DNA of 64,000 nt from Heterodera schachtii (taxonomy: Eukaryota > Nematoda > Chromadorea > Rhabditida > Heteroderidae): positions 1,140,212-1,204,211 of the forward strand of contig SIJG01000026.1 in assembly GCA_023374025.1 (NCBI GenBank), written 5' to 3'. Shown piece after piece: positions 24,823 to 38,159 of the stretch. How positions within the stretch are numbered: position 1 is the stretch's first letter; each line of letters opens with the position of its first letter. The notes under the pieces were generated by a model, which saw only the letters and a list, made by a program, of their open reading frames with translations, was not told the DNA's origin and did not search any database. The translations under genes were made by a program, and so were the position numbers.

Positions 24823-26628
24823 CGTATTTTTATTTTATAATTTGTGAGTTTTTTAAAAAATTAACATAGTTTTTGTATCAGGTTGAGTTCAATGATTATA
24901 CTGATTATTATTTTTTATTTTGTGAAACTTACCAGCAGATAATCTGCAAGATTTTAATGAATACATATTTAATCATAGCATTTTTTCTTGTTTGTTAGTT
25001 CCTTATTTGCATGAGAATTGAGAAATATACAAGAAATAATAAATAGTCCATATTTGTTTACATATCATATTCTATTTGCGGATTTATGAAACGTACCAGC
25101 ACGAATAAATACTTCATTTTGAATTCGTAACTTTATAAGTTCAGTTCGATTTGTAAATTTTATATTAACATTATGGATTTTATTTTTTATTAATAAATAT
25201 TTTTTTATTCATTAATTTTCAGACTTTTTTTATAATATTTATATTTTCTTATTATTGTATTGACTTATTAATTAATTTTCATCTTTCAAATTATTAAATC
25301 AAACATTTTTGTATTATTATTCTTACACTGAAATATTTTTAAAAGTATTACATAATACCATATCATTTGATAAATAAATTATTTGATAATATAATAAATT
25401 GTATTTTTCATTTTTTAAATTGATAATTTATGAAATTTTTTCTTTGATAAAGATTTTTTTGTTGATCAATTTTATTTTATATTTTTATAATATAACAGAT
25501 TTCATCATCTTTTTATTTAGAAGCTACACTATTCTTATGACAATAAAAGTTACGGTGTCAGATTTTAATTTGAATAAAAATATTAAATGAATTAAGTAAA
25601 GCGAAATATTTTAAAATAGTAACAAAATTTTCTTGATCATTCATTTTAAACACATTGAATTAAAATTAGAGATTGGTTCATTGCTTTTTATTCTTGACTT
25701 GATACATCATTTTATAATATTTTATGAAATTCCTTTTTGTTCGGTCTGCATTTATTAATTATTTTTAATGGTTTATTATAACAGAAAAAAAGTTATTTGG
25801 TTTTTATTTTTATGCAGCTTTTTTTCGGTGAGAAATACATAAAAAACATAATTACACCACAATTTTGTAATTTTGTCTTAAAATTTATTGTTAAATAAAG
25901 GCTGAAAGCTATTTGTATCATGGGTAAATTTTTATCAATAAGCAAAAGAAAGCATAAGATTGATTGTTTTATTAAAAATAAATTAAAAACAAAAATATTA
26001 TTAATTTTAATTTTCTTCTTTTCATCTTTTTATTTTAGTGAATGAATGTTATTTATCTCAAATAGAATTTTACTAAATTCTTCTGTGAAAAAACGCGCTA
26101 TTTTACGAATTGAAAAAAAATTAACATACGAATAAGAACAAACGCACAGTCGGCGTGGTGTCTAAAAAAAACATAATAGTTAGACCAAAATTTAATAATA
26201 ATAATAAAATTAAAGCAAGAAAAATCATAATAAAAAATGGCAATATTAAAAAAAAATTTAATTCCATAATGGAAATTGAGGGCAGGAAAAATATTTGAAA
26301 ATATTTCTATGAGTTATTACAATTTTACAAAACTTTCATATGATTAATATTTTTTAACAACAATTCATTTACCTAACAGCCTCGTTTGACTTACTGCAAG
26401 ACCGTTCGACTCCAAGAATAGAGAAAACAGAGACAATTAAACTTAAATGATAACAAAAGAAAAATTCAATTAAAAATCCATTTTTATATTAAATCTTACA
26501 TGAAATAAAGGTATATAAAATTTTTAAAATATATTTAATCCATTAAAAAAAGTGTAATTATATTAAGATAAAAAGAATAAACTTGGTTTTTTTTTATTTT
26601 TAACACCACTGAAATTGTTGATATAACA
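24823..26628. other. AT-rich non-coding DNA, no gene seen
   Basis: No gene supported. The 63-codon + frame at 25399-25590 lacks an ATG start and is Phe/Ile rich. A small GC-richer word (CACAGTCGGCGTGGTG) occurs at about 26145-26160 without context. Confidence 0.5.
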
Positions 26629-26848
26629 TCGGAGAAAAAAATTTGGACCGAGGAGCAAAAAAAAAAGATCTTTTAAAACATGGACAAAAATTTATTGCCT
26701 AAAATGTAGATTTTTTGCTGCCTTTTCAAATTTTTCGTGCCTTTTTTGACGTTTTTGTTCATTTTTTATGCCTTTTTCACATTTTTCGTGCCTATTTTAG
26801 GTGCATATTTGAGAAATTTTCGTGCCTAAAAGTCCGGTCTCTAGTTAT
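26629..26848. repeat. T-run repeat with CGTGCC words
   Basis: The word TTTTCGTGCCT(T/A)TTTT recurs about three times with T-rich spacers at 26735-26830, followed by AAAAGTCCGGTCTCTAG. The minus strand at 3480-3545 has similar GGTGCCTTTTTT words. Read as the reverse strand, the right edge begins CTAGAGACCGGAC, which resembles ends of hAT-type remnants, but no matching left end was found. The 69-codon frame across it is a by-product of the repeats. Confidence 0.35.
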
Positions 26849-27943
26849 AATTGTCTGTTCGCAGATGAATTATTTATTTAGAAATTTATGTAAGATTTCA
26901 AAATATATAGAAAATATAATATGAGTACATATTTTTTTAAGGATTTTTTCAATTTACAATATATAATTTAATTAATGTATTAATTCGTTATCATAACTAT
27001 TTTTTCAATTTTATTCGTTTTTGGGTTTTCTATTCATTTTCCTTATGATATTTGCATTATGATATACTATTATATGTATTTAAAATCAAACCAATTCAAA
27101 AATTTAAATGAAAATACATAAAAATTTAATTGAAATAATTGCAATTTAAATTTTAAATGAAAAAATACTAGATCGAGAGATTAAATGAAGAACTGTTAAA
27201 TAAATATTTTAAATAAAAAACGCTTAAATACGAAACATTGAAAAAACCTATTAAGCATAACTTTCTGAATAGGAAACCATTTCCCAAAAAATAATGTTAA
27301 AGCTCTATCTAATCCGAATTTTACTGACATGATAGATAAGTTATGAAAATTAAAAGCAAATAGTAAGTAAATAAATTAAAATAACATTTGTTGAAAATAA
27401 AAAAAGATAATAAAAATTAAAATAATTCGCAAAAGAAACTCATAAGAAGTTAATTTAAATAATTTAAAAAAGGTTGTTGAACAAAACAATAATTTTTCTT
27501 AATATTTTTGAGTTATTATTTAATTATTAGAGTATAAATTAATATTCAATTAATATTCTTAAAGAATTAAATGTTTTTAAGTTATCATTAAATACTAATG
27601 AAATCTGTAACTTACAGGCAAGAGTCACTAGAAAAAATAATGTATAATTGAACTACAAAATAATCTTATCAAAATTAGATGTTTTTTCTGTATAATGCTC
27701 TTTTTGGAGATCAATTTTAAGGCTTTCCAAAATTCAATTATTACAAATTAAAATTTTTACTGATATATATAATTAGTTTCATTTTATAATTAGAAATTTA
27801 TTAAAAATAAATAAAATATTTATTTTAAGTGAGACCAAGGCAAAGAACCCTAATAAATAAGAGCATAAAAGACTAACAAGGGAACATTCCGAACTGTATG
27901 TGGCCGAATCACTTTTAAAACACTTTTATCTTGTAGAGCATAG
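26849..27943. other. AT-rich non-coding DNA, no gene seen
   Basis: Nothing recognisable. A GC-richer patch at about 27830-27915 precedes the inverted-repeat element. Confidence 0.5.
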
Positions 27944-28298
27944 TCGATTTACTATTGCCAATTTTCGGCTTTTTTGGCTCCGGGGCCAAGTATGATCAGA
28001 AAAATGATCAAATGAAAATCCCAACAAAAATTTGTTAATTTGAATAATTTTTTCCTCTTCACCATTTGTCATGGGTTCGGATCCGCTCGACATGATGAAT
28101 TTTTTTGAATTTTTTTTAAAGTATTCTTCGACCTAACATTTTTTTATTCAATTATGTAAATTTGTTTCTGATGCCATTTGATAGAGAAATGTTTGCTGTT
28201 CATTTTAAAATAAGTTTAATTAAAGCTTATCTTTATTTATGAATTTTTTATGAATTTTTAAAAATTTAAAAAGCCGAAAATTGTCAATAGTAAATCGA
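27944..28298. mobile_element. 355-bp terminal-inverted-repeat (MITE-like) element
   Basis: The left end 27944-27974 (TCGATTTACTATTG then CAATTTTCGGC) is the reverse complement of 28268-28298 with one mismatch. The inside includes GGCTCCGGGGCC and a GGGTTCGGATCCGCTCG patch and has no frame. Size and structure fit a MITE. I could not find a clear target-site duplication, so the outer limits may be off by a few bases. Confidence 0.55.
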
Positions 28299-29725
28299 TA
28301 TATACAAAAAAATAAATTACAAAGAAATATTTAAATGCACAGCGCATCAATCTGGAACGCAAACTGAGTACGAAAACATGAGGCAAATAAATTAAAAAAG
28401 ATGTTATGAAGAAAAAATGCACTCAAAATAAATTTTTAAAATTAATAAAAATAAATAAAGTTTCTCATAAAAAATTTTATCAAATTTTCGGAATTTTTTT
28501 TTAAATATCAATATAAAACACTGATTAAACATTACAAAAAAATAATAATAATTTTGAAGAGACATTTTCACAACTTGAATATTATAATTATTTAAAAATT
28601 TGATTATACATATTTAGTTTTACAAACAAAATTCAGGAGTTCATGAATAAATTAATGAAAAATTATTTCACTTCAAAATAGCAATTTAATTTAGAAAATA
28701 CCAAAGAAACAAGTAATTTTTGCAGCTAATTTGTAAGAATTATTTCCGAAAACATATAATGGTAAAGGATTAAAGTAATAAAATTAATTCATTTAAATTA
28801 CACAAAATTTCAGAACTTGGTGTCACTGCTAAATTTAATGCCACCTAATAAATTTGTATTTTTTTTCTGAAAGACATAACATTTAGTTAAAATATTCCAA
28901 TCAACAATTTAATGAAAATTGTTTTATAAAAAAGTTATGAAAATAAGTGCAATAAAAGAGGCGCGACCATTGGAACTTGGCTTCGTTTCAGTAGCTTTAA
29001 AAAAGTTATCTTTGTTAAAATAAAGTAAACACTAATGGTATTAAGGGTAAAAAAGCTCGCTTAATACAATAATCAATGTAAATAAAATTAACAGCATTCG
29101 CCAATACATAAAATTATAAAAAATCCGTAACATAGCTGCAATAAAAAAACGAAAAATGCACTTCTAAGCGTTTATACTCACTTAGGAAGTGAAAAAAATT
29201 TTTCCAAAAATTGATCCAATAAATTTAATATATTTTTTCTTAGTAAATATTTTTCTTTAAAAATTGAACTTATTCTAAAAAAACTTTAATTTATTTAATA
29301 ATAAATATTATTTACATTAACCCACAGAAATATCAAAATTAGTTACATATTAAAATCTATATTATTATAATATAAAATTTCCTCAAACCATTGAATAATT
29401 GCAGATAAAAAGAGAAACAAATAAATTAATTAATATACAAAAAATATTATCAAGAAATATTATGAGTAAATGCCAAATTGAATCAATAGTAAAATTAATT
29501 ACAAAATTAAGGCAGGCACAATACTATTAAAGTAATCGGATTTTCGTCAAGATATAATTAAAATAATAACGACTGAATTAAATACCTTTGAAAAAATTAA
29601 ACATCAAAAAAATTTAATTAGTTTAACCTAAAAAGCCTAATCTAAACTTTTGTATTTTGTTTGAAAATCAAGTACATAATTACTTATAACTCGAATTTAT
29701 CAATTCATGCTTGATTATCTTTTGA
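28299..29725. other. AT-rich non-coding DNA, no gene seen
   Basis: No exon-like segment or clear repeat was recognised. Confidence 0.45.
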
Positions 29726-30022
29726 AATTTAATCAACTATAACTTTCTATGTACAAATCTTAGATTCGGTAACAAATTTTGTGCTCTCTTCAATGGGCAT
29801 ACTCAAAATTTCCATAAGAATTTTCCCAACCCCCTAGGAATTTTTTCGGAGCTATCACCAATTATTATAAATTTTAGAATCGAAGTTAAAGTTTTTTGGG
29901 ATCATCGAGATTATGGAAAAATAAAGGTAAGTAATCAGAACTCAAAAATTAGGCTAGTGATTGTTTGGAGTTATAACCTTGATTTTCGTTTTCACTTAAT
30001 TTTTAAAAATTATAATCGAAAT
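29726..30022 (+). other. Met-less open frame with exon-like core
   Basis: The frame is open for about 98 codons between a TGA (29723) and a TAA, with no ATG. Its middle has a mixed, charged composition (EVKVFWDHRDYGKIK) unlike background frames. TTTTAG ends at 29877 and AAG|GTAAGT occurs at 29923-29931, so 29878-29925 could be a 48-nt exon. The minus strand here also resembles dispersed repeat DNA (GGAAATTTTGAGT is echoed near 41310). I rate repeat remnant and exon as similarly likely. Confidence 0.2.
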
Positions 30023-30087
30023 TAATTACTTAAATTTGGCTTTAAAAATGCATGTGCTATATTTTTTCTGTTCTATATTAAAATTTA

Positions 30088-33000
30088 ATAAAAATAAATA
30101 ATTTGCTTTCTTTAATTTAATATTGTTTAAATATGGGTTGGCGTATTATGCTAGATTTATTTTTGTGAGTGGGACATTGTGGAAAATTTGGTTAAAATTT
30201 AAGTTTAATTATTTTCTTTTTCCAATTCTCTTCTTTAAATATCAGTTTTTTCAGACTTAGTTGATGTCATCGTTTGGGAATATAAATTATATTCATAGAA
30301 ATTTTCGATATAATTATATTATTACTGCTTATATTACTGCTTAAAATACTCATTTGTCTTATTCGAAATGATTGTTTGTTTTTAATTTTGAAATGTTATT
30401 TTTGTATATTTACATATATGATAAATAATTTTTTCAATTTTTTTATATTTAAATTATCATTTACAAAATTTAATTAGAAAAAAGCAACCAAATATGTATA
30501 TTATATCTCTTACTATGTTTAGGTAAGCTTCAATTTCACCTTCTTTTTGAATTTGATTATTTTGAATTAAAAATTCCTTACATTAATACTGTACATTTAT
30601 CAGTTTTTAGAATGTAAAATGGCCAAATTTTTTCAAAAGTCAACAAAATTAAGCAAAATTTATTTTTAATTTCGAAATGTTATTTTTGTATATTTATATA
30701 TATAATAAATAATTTTTTCAATGTAATTTTTTTTTAATTTTCAAATTATTTTTAATTGTTTAAAATTTTGACTATTCTTAATAAATAATAGAAAATATTT
30801 GATTAAAAAATTTTTTCTTTTGTTCTTTATAAATTAAAAAAAACAAAAAACAACTCAAAATTTAAATTTAAAAAATTTAAAAGAAATAGCTAACTTTTAG
30901 ATGCAGCACATCAGCTTATACTTTACAAGACTAATTGAAAAATAAATTTATACCGATTATCAGATAATTATATTAAAACATTAAATTTAAAAAATTAAAA
31001 TTAAAATTAAAGCTGTAGATAAACAAATATTTTTTATCTGATCCTTAATACCTTTAAATACAGCGATAGTCGAGCCCAAAAATTTTAAATGAATTTCCAT
31101 TTACATTAAATATTTAATTGTACATTTAACGCTGGCGAAATTGTGATGGTTGCTAAACAGTGAGAAAAGTTTTAAAAATGGAATTAATTTTTAATACAAA
31201 CTAATTTAGCATTTATTATAATTACAAAATTTAAAATTTAAGCTTAAATGATCCAAAAAATTTCTATTGCAATAAATTGAATTAATGTTTTCTATTTGTT
31301 TTTTTAAATAAATAAAAATGATTTTAAAATATAAATAACAATTAATTATTTATTTTGTAAGAAATGTGCGACAGAAATAAAATAAATCTCAAAACGATCT
31401 TTTATTAATTACTTATAAAATTTATTTAGTCAGTTTAATCAATTTAAAAACTATTTAAATTCATAAAATTTTCGGTTTCGGTTTTCTGGTTAATAAAAAT
31501 TTTCAATATAAATTTTTAACCAACTTTTCACTAAAAACTAAAACTGAAAAATAGAAGACGTGGGGAAAAAGATGGAGTTATAATTAATTATGAGTGTCAT
31601 CTGAAAATCTTGCTAAATCAGAACGTTGTGCTCAAAAAATCAAATTTTGAGTCAAATACAAATAAACATATTTATGAAACTATCTTTAGGAAAACATGCA
31701 AAATTTTAGGATATATAAAGATGAACAACTCTGGTTATATTAATTATTTCAGTTATTTAAGCGTTAATAAAATATAAATCAATGTATTTTTCTTGGAAAT
31801 GTTGTTGATCATAATTAATAAAAATATATTTATTAAATGAATATTTTTATGGTTTTGTCACTTTTTAAGTTTATCCAATTAAAAATTTTCATCGTTATCT
31901 CGTTTTGTCCTTTAATTATGTATTATTTCTTGCTTAAAAAATGTCTAAATACATTATTATGAGTATAGCTCAAATAATATACTAAAAAAACAAAAAGCAA
32001 TTTATTGTTATTACATTAAATTCCATCATGGATTAAAATTGACTCAAATTGCAAAAATATTATTTTTACTAAAAATGCATTAACAAATCACACCCGAATT
32101 ATTAAGATTTTTTATTTTGCATTATAATTTTGGTTTTGGAACGATGCTTTTACAAGTGCCAATAAAAAAAAAACAATTTTGTTTAATTGGTTAATTATGT
32201 CAGCACTTCCAGAAACACTCCCATTTTTAATGCTCGGCATATATTTGCCCATGTTTTGCTTTGAACAATTTTTTTAAAGTTATAAATCATATTTTTTAAT
32301 AAACAGATAACTGAATCAGTTTCCCCGACCCTGAAAACCACCAAAAAATTATCCCAAAAATTTTTTATTGAAAATCTTAGTACAGATAACCTTAAAGTAC
32401 CTTAATTTTGTTTTCAATTATCCTCAGCACTTGAAGCAAGCTTATTTTTTTCTAATCTTGGTTTGATGCTCTATGAAGCTTTTTTATTTCCATTTTTTTC
32501 ATATTTATGTTTTTTCTCCATATTTCCATATTTTACATATATATTTCTATAAATACTCCCACAAAGATGGAAAATTTTTCAAAAATACTAGTACAAAAAT
32601 TAAAAAATCTTGGAAAAAAATTAAATCTATAATTCATGCAATAAATATTAATTTTATTAAATAATTATTATTCTAAATATTTTTGTGTTATTTTTATGCA
32701 TCATTAACCTTTTTTTAATTTTATTTAATTTATTCATAAATCTTAGTTATTAGTTTTTTGATAAATTAGGTTTCTGGACTATTCTATTTTTCTTTGCTTT
32801 TCATTAAATTTTATTGGAAAAGTTTTTTGAATTGACCCCAGAGGGGTTTTTTTGAAAAGAGGTTCAGAATTTCCTGTCTATTGCATCTGAATTTCAAAAA
32901 TTAAATTTGTTTGTTTGATAAAATAATTTGCTATCCGATAAAAAAAATTCAATAATCTAATTTCGACTAAAGCTTGGAATTTCAGAGAATAAAAATTAAA

Positions 33001-33140
33001 GAAATCGGAATTCAGAACCAAAAAATGTAGAAATTCGAGACCATAAAATTTTAATGTGCATAAAAATTGAGAAGCTAAATTTATCTAAATGCATTAATTT
33101 TATTGAATAAGCTTCTGGTGTCGATTCAAATTTGCTTATG
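30088..33140 (+). repeat. Giant inverted repeat, left arm (3053 bp)
   Basis: The arm matches the reverse complement of 33903-36957 along its whole length. Checked points include GCTTTCTTTAATTTAATATT at the outer end, ATTTAAGCTTAAATGATCC near 31240, GGTTTGATGCTCTATGAAGC near 32460, and TCGATTCAAATTTGCTTATG at the inner end. I saw only a few differences, for example 30354 versus 36691 and one near 33117, plus two one-base length shifts. No gene, terminal motif or target duplication was found. Confidence 0.95.
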
Positions 33141-33902
33141 AATTTTATCATATTTTATATGTATTAAATTTCATTATTAAATCGAAACTTTTAATAAATA
33201 TTTAAAGTAATATTTAACCTGAAAATCCAAATTCAATTATTTTTCGGTGAAAATCATATTTACTTAGTGTAGTGTTGCGGAAATGATTGCTCTTTAAACT
33301 TGCTCAATTTAAATGTGTAAAGATTGATTTTTAAATTTGCTTAATTTTAATGCGAAAAAGTAAAATAATATAAAAAATTAATTATTTTAAAGTTTATCTA
33401 CAATCATATTTTTGTTTCTATAAAGATAGATAACTTAACTTCATTAAATTTAAAAAAATTAATTCTATTAATTTATTTGTAATATCATCTATTTCTTTTA
33501 TTCTATTTTCAGGTTCTTTAAAGTGCTTATTTGTTAGCGTTCAATTGCGGTGCAGCATTTACTAATAAATGCAATTTTCAATTAAACTCACATTATATTC
33601 GTCGCTTTCATTTAATCTTGTTTTCTATGTGAAGAAGGTCTTGAAACTATGTTGAAGGGGGTGTTTTATTTGTGTATTTAATATTTTCTGCTTAATTTTT
33701 GTAATTTCTTGCGGAATGATGAAAAATCGGTATTCCTTAATAAATATTTGTAAGTGTAAGAATTTTCATCAAAATAGCGTTTTAAAAACATATAAATTAT
33801 ATAATCCACTAATCATTTTTATAAAAATGTTTTGAATAATTAAAAATTTATTTATTCCACACTTTAAAATTTTCTTTATAATCAATAAAAAGAATTAAAT
33901 TC
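33141..33902. other. Spacer of the giant inverted repeat
   Basis: This 762-bp AT-rich spacer is not shared by the arms. It contains CTATTTTCAG at 33503-33512 followed by a short open stretch of 17 codons with mixed composition, which could be a fragment of an exon but is too short to judge. No other feature. Confidence 0.5.
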
Positions 33903-36900
33903 CATAAGCAAATTTGAATCGACACCAAAAGCTTATTCAATAAAATTAATGCATTTAGATAAATTTAGCTTCTCAATTTTTATGCACATTAAAATTTTAT
34001 GGTCTCGAATTTCTACATTTTTTGGTTCTGAATTCCGATTTCTTTAATTTTTATTCTCTGAAATTCCAAGCTTTAGTCGAAATTAGATTATTGAATTTTT
34101 TTTATCGGATAGCAAATTATTTTATCAAACAAACAAATTTAATTTTTGAAATTCAGATGCAATAGACAGGAAATTCTGAACCTCTTTTCAAAAAAACCCC
34201 TCTGGGGTCAATTCAAAAAACTTTTCCAATAAAATTTAATGAAAAGCAAAGAAAAATAGAATAGTCCAGAAACCTAATTTATCAAAAAACTAATAACTAA
34301 GATTTATGAATAAATTAAATAAAATTAAAAAAAGGTTAATGATGCATAAAAATAACACAAAAATATTTAGAATAATAATTATTTAATAAAATTAATATTT
34401 ATTGCATGAATTATAGATTTAATTTTTTTTCCAAGATTTTTTAATTTTTGTACTAGTATTTTTGAAAAATTTTCCATCTTTGTGGGAGTATTTATAGAAA
34501 TATATATGTAAAATATGGAAATATGGAGAAAAAACATAAATATGAAAAAAATGGAAATAAAAAAGCTTCATAGAGCATCAAACCAAGATTAGAAAAAAAT
34601 AAGCTTGCTTCAAGTGCTGAGGATAATTGAAAACAAAATTAAGGTACTTTAAGGTTATCTGTACTAAGATTTTCAATAAAAAATTTTTGGGATAATTTTT
34701 TGGTGGTTTTCAGGGTCGGGGAAACTGATTCAGTTATCTGTTTATTAAAAAATATGATTTATAACTTTAAAAAAATTGTTCAAAGCAAAACATGGGCAAA
34801 TATATGCCGAGCATTAAAAATGGGAGTGTTTCTGGAAGTGCTGACATAATTAACCAATTAAACAAAATTGTTTTTTTTTTATTGGCACTTGTAAAAGCAT
34901 CGTTCCAAAACCAAAATTATAATGCAAAATAAAAAATCTTAATAATTCGGGTGTGATTTGTTAATGCATTTTTAGTAAAAATAATATTTTTGCAATTTGA
35001 GTCAATTTTAATCCATGATGGAATTTAATGTAATAACAATAAATTGCTTTTTGTTTTTTTAGTATATTATTTGAGCTATACTCATAATAATGTATTTAGA
35101 CATTTTTTAAGCAAGAAATAATACATAATTAAAGGACAAAACGAGATAACGATGAAAATTTTTAATTGGATAAACTTAAAAAGTGACAAAACCATAAAAA
35201 TATTCATTTAATAAATATATTTTTATTAATTATGATCAACAACATTTCCAAGAAAAATACATTGATTTATATTTTATTAACGCTTAAATAACTGAAATAA
35301 TTAATATAACCAGAGTTGTTCATCTTTATATATCCTAAAATTTTGCATGTTTTCCTAAAGATAGTTTCATAAATATGTTTATTTGTATTTGACTCAAAAT
35401 TTGATTTTTTGAGCACAACGTTCTGATTTAGCAAGATTTTCAGATGACACTCATAATTAATTATAACTCCATCTTTTTCCCCACGTCTTCTATTTTTCAG
35501 TTTTAGTTTTTAGTGAAAAGTTGGTTAAAAATTTATATTGAAAATTTTTATTAACCAGAAAACCGAAACCGAAAATTTTATGAATTTAAATAGTTTTTAA
35601 ATTGATTAAACTGACTAAATAAATTTTATAAGTAATTAATAAAAGATCGTTTTGAGATTTATTTTATTTCTGTCGCACATTTCTTACAAAATAAATAATT
35701 AATTGTTATTTATATTTTAAAATCATTTTTATTTATTTAAAAAAACAAATAGAAAACATTAATTCAATTTATTGCAATAGAAATTTTTTGGATCATTTAA
35801 GCTTAAATTTTAAATTTTGTAATTATAATAAATGCTAAATTAGTTTGTATTAAAAATTAATTCCATTTTTAAAACTTTTCTCACTGTTTAGCAACCATCA
35901 CAATTTCGCCAGCGTTAAATGTACAATTAAATATTTAATGTAAATGGAAATTCATTTAAAATTTTTGGGCTCGACTATCGCTGTATTTAAAGGTATTAAG
36001 GATCAGATAAAAAATATTTGTTTATCTACAGCTTTAATTTTAATTTTAATTTTTTAAATTTAATGTTTTAATATAATTATCTGATAATCGGTATAAATTT
36101 ATTTTTCAATTAGTCTTGTAAAGTATAAGCTGATGTGCTGCATCTAAAAGTTAGCTATTTTTTTTAAATTTTTTAAATTTAAATTTTGAGTTGTTTTTTG
36201 TTTTTTTTTAATTTATAAAGAACAAAAGAAAAAATTTTTTAATCAAATATTTTCTATTATTTATTAAGAATAGTCAAAATTTTAAACAATTAAAAATAAT
36301 TTGAAAATTAAAAAAAAATTACATTGAAAAAATTATTTATTATATATATAAATATACAAAAATAACATTTCGAAATTAAAAATAAATTTTGCTTAATTTT
36401 GTTGACTTTTGAAAAAATTTGGCCATTTTACATTCTAAAAACTGATAAATGTACAGTATTAATGTAAGGAATTTTTAATTCAAAATAATCAAATTCAAAA
36501 AGAAGGTGAAATTGAAGCTTACCTAAACATAGTAAGAGATATAATATACATATTTGGTTGCTTTTTTCTAATTAAATTTTGTAAATGATAATTTAAATAT
36601 AAAAAAATTGAAAAAATTATTTATCATATATGTAAATATACAAAAATAACATTTCAAAATTAAAAACAAACAATCATTTCGAATAAGACACATGAGTATT
36701 TTAAGCAGTAATATAAGCAGTAATAATATAATTATATCGAAAATTTCTATGAATATAATTTATATTCCCAAACGATGACATCAACTAAGTCTGAAAAAAC
36801 TGATATTTAAAGAAGAGAATTGGAAAAAGAAAATAATTAAACTTAAATTTTAACCAAATTTTCCACAATGTCCCACTCACAAAAATAAATCTAGCATAAT

Positions 36901-36957
36901 ACGCCAACCCATATTTAAACAATATTAAATTAAAGAAAGCAAATTATTTATTTTTAT
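33903..36957 (-). repeat. Giant inverted repeat, right arm (3055 bp)
   Basis: Reverse-complement partner of 30088-33140. The position sums of paired bases drift only from 67045 (outer) through 67044 to 67043 (inner), so there are almost no indels over 3 kb. In a background where all other repeats are strongly diverged, this identity means a very recent event or an assembly or library artefact. Confidence 0.95.
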
Positions 36958-38150
36958 GAAAAAATTTATTCTAATAATTTTAATGAAATTCTAACAATCT
37001 AAATTATGAGAAAAACGGTAAATTTACGTAAGTCTCTTTAGGTTTACTAAAATAATGCTACAAATGAATTCAAAATGTGTTTGTAAAAAGCAATGATTGG
37101 TAAATTTATTTATTTAAATTTTTCGTAATTTGCTTTTTTAACAGAAATTTAAACAAACCATTTACTATTATAAAAATTCATAAAAAGCGAAAATAATGTC
37201 TGTGATTCAATACAATTTACTTTTTTTAGAAATGAATGTACAATAAAAAAAATAATATATTTTTAAAAAGGTACATTTTTATGAATAAAAATATTAACGA
37301 TATTTAAGGAGATTTAAAATGCAAATAAAAAAGTAATTAATTAAACAAACAAAAAGAAAACTTAATTAATTCAATATAATCTTAATTAATGAACATTTTC
37401 TAATTATACTTATTTTTCATTTAAAAATATTATACAATATATATATATATATTTATATTTGATTATAATTAAAACAATAATTACTATAATTTTTTGTAAA
37501 ATTTATGGCATAAAATAATAAATTTATTAATTTTTAAAATTAAATGCATAAAATTTTGTTTTTTAATTTATTAAAAAAAATGTATATCTTCATTATTTTT
37601 TTTATTAAAATTATTATTAATTCAAATGTGCCTTATCGTTTCTCATTTGATTGATTCGGGAGTGCTTTTGGAGATAAATTATTTTCAAATATTTAAATTA
37701 ATAAAAGATTTTTAAATATATGGATTTTTTTAACAATAATATTGAATCAATTTTAATAAAATATTTAACTTATTTATTAAAAAATTTTAAAATGAATTTT
37801 GAATTTTAGACAAAAATTTTTCATTATAATATTTATGAACAACCATAAAAAATACAAGGATAAAATTTTTTATTTACATATTGATACATGTTTTTAGTTT
37901 TTTGATAGTACTGTTTCACAATAACATTTGAAATTTACTTTAAAAACGGATCTAAATTTAAAAAATGCTTTTTATTTACATTTAATTTTTTAATCCAATA
38001 TTTACGCTCAAAACATATAATTTCAATGTTCAAATTTTAAAACAATAATTTTGCTGAGTTTTAATTATTAAAGGAAACGGTATTAAATATTTACTACAAA
38101 ATAAAATTATATTTGAGACAGAATTGGGAATATTACTCCTTTAAATTGAT
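36958..38150. other. AT-rich non-coding DNA with small motifs
   Basis: It includes an (AT)n run at about 37437-37452 and a copy of GATTCGGGAGTGCTTTTGG at 37653-37671. The surrounding sequence (37628-37680) is matched in reverse at 58740-58793. No gene was seen. Confidence 0.55.
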
Positions 38151-38159
38151 TACTTATAC
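38151..38159. repeat. Candidate target-site duplication, left
   Basis: TACTTATAC is repeated exactly at 38909-38917, immediately outside the two ends of the foldback element. Nine bases is the duplication length known for Drosophila FB and for Mutator-like elements. Confidence 0.65.

Noticed and set aside
25399..25590. 63-codon hydrophobic frame
   Set aside because: No ATG start, no splice signals and background composition.
33513..33563. Short terminal exon after CTATTTTCAG in the palindrome spacer
   Set aside because: Only 17 codons, with no partner exon in phase that I could find.
37437..37452. (AT)n microsatellite as a special site
   Set aside because: Expected by chance in DNA this AT-rich.
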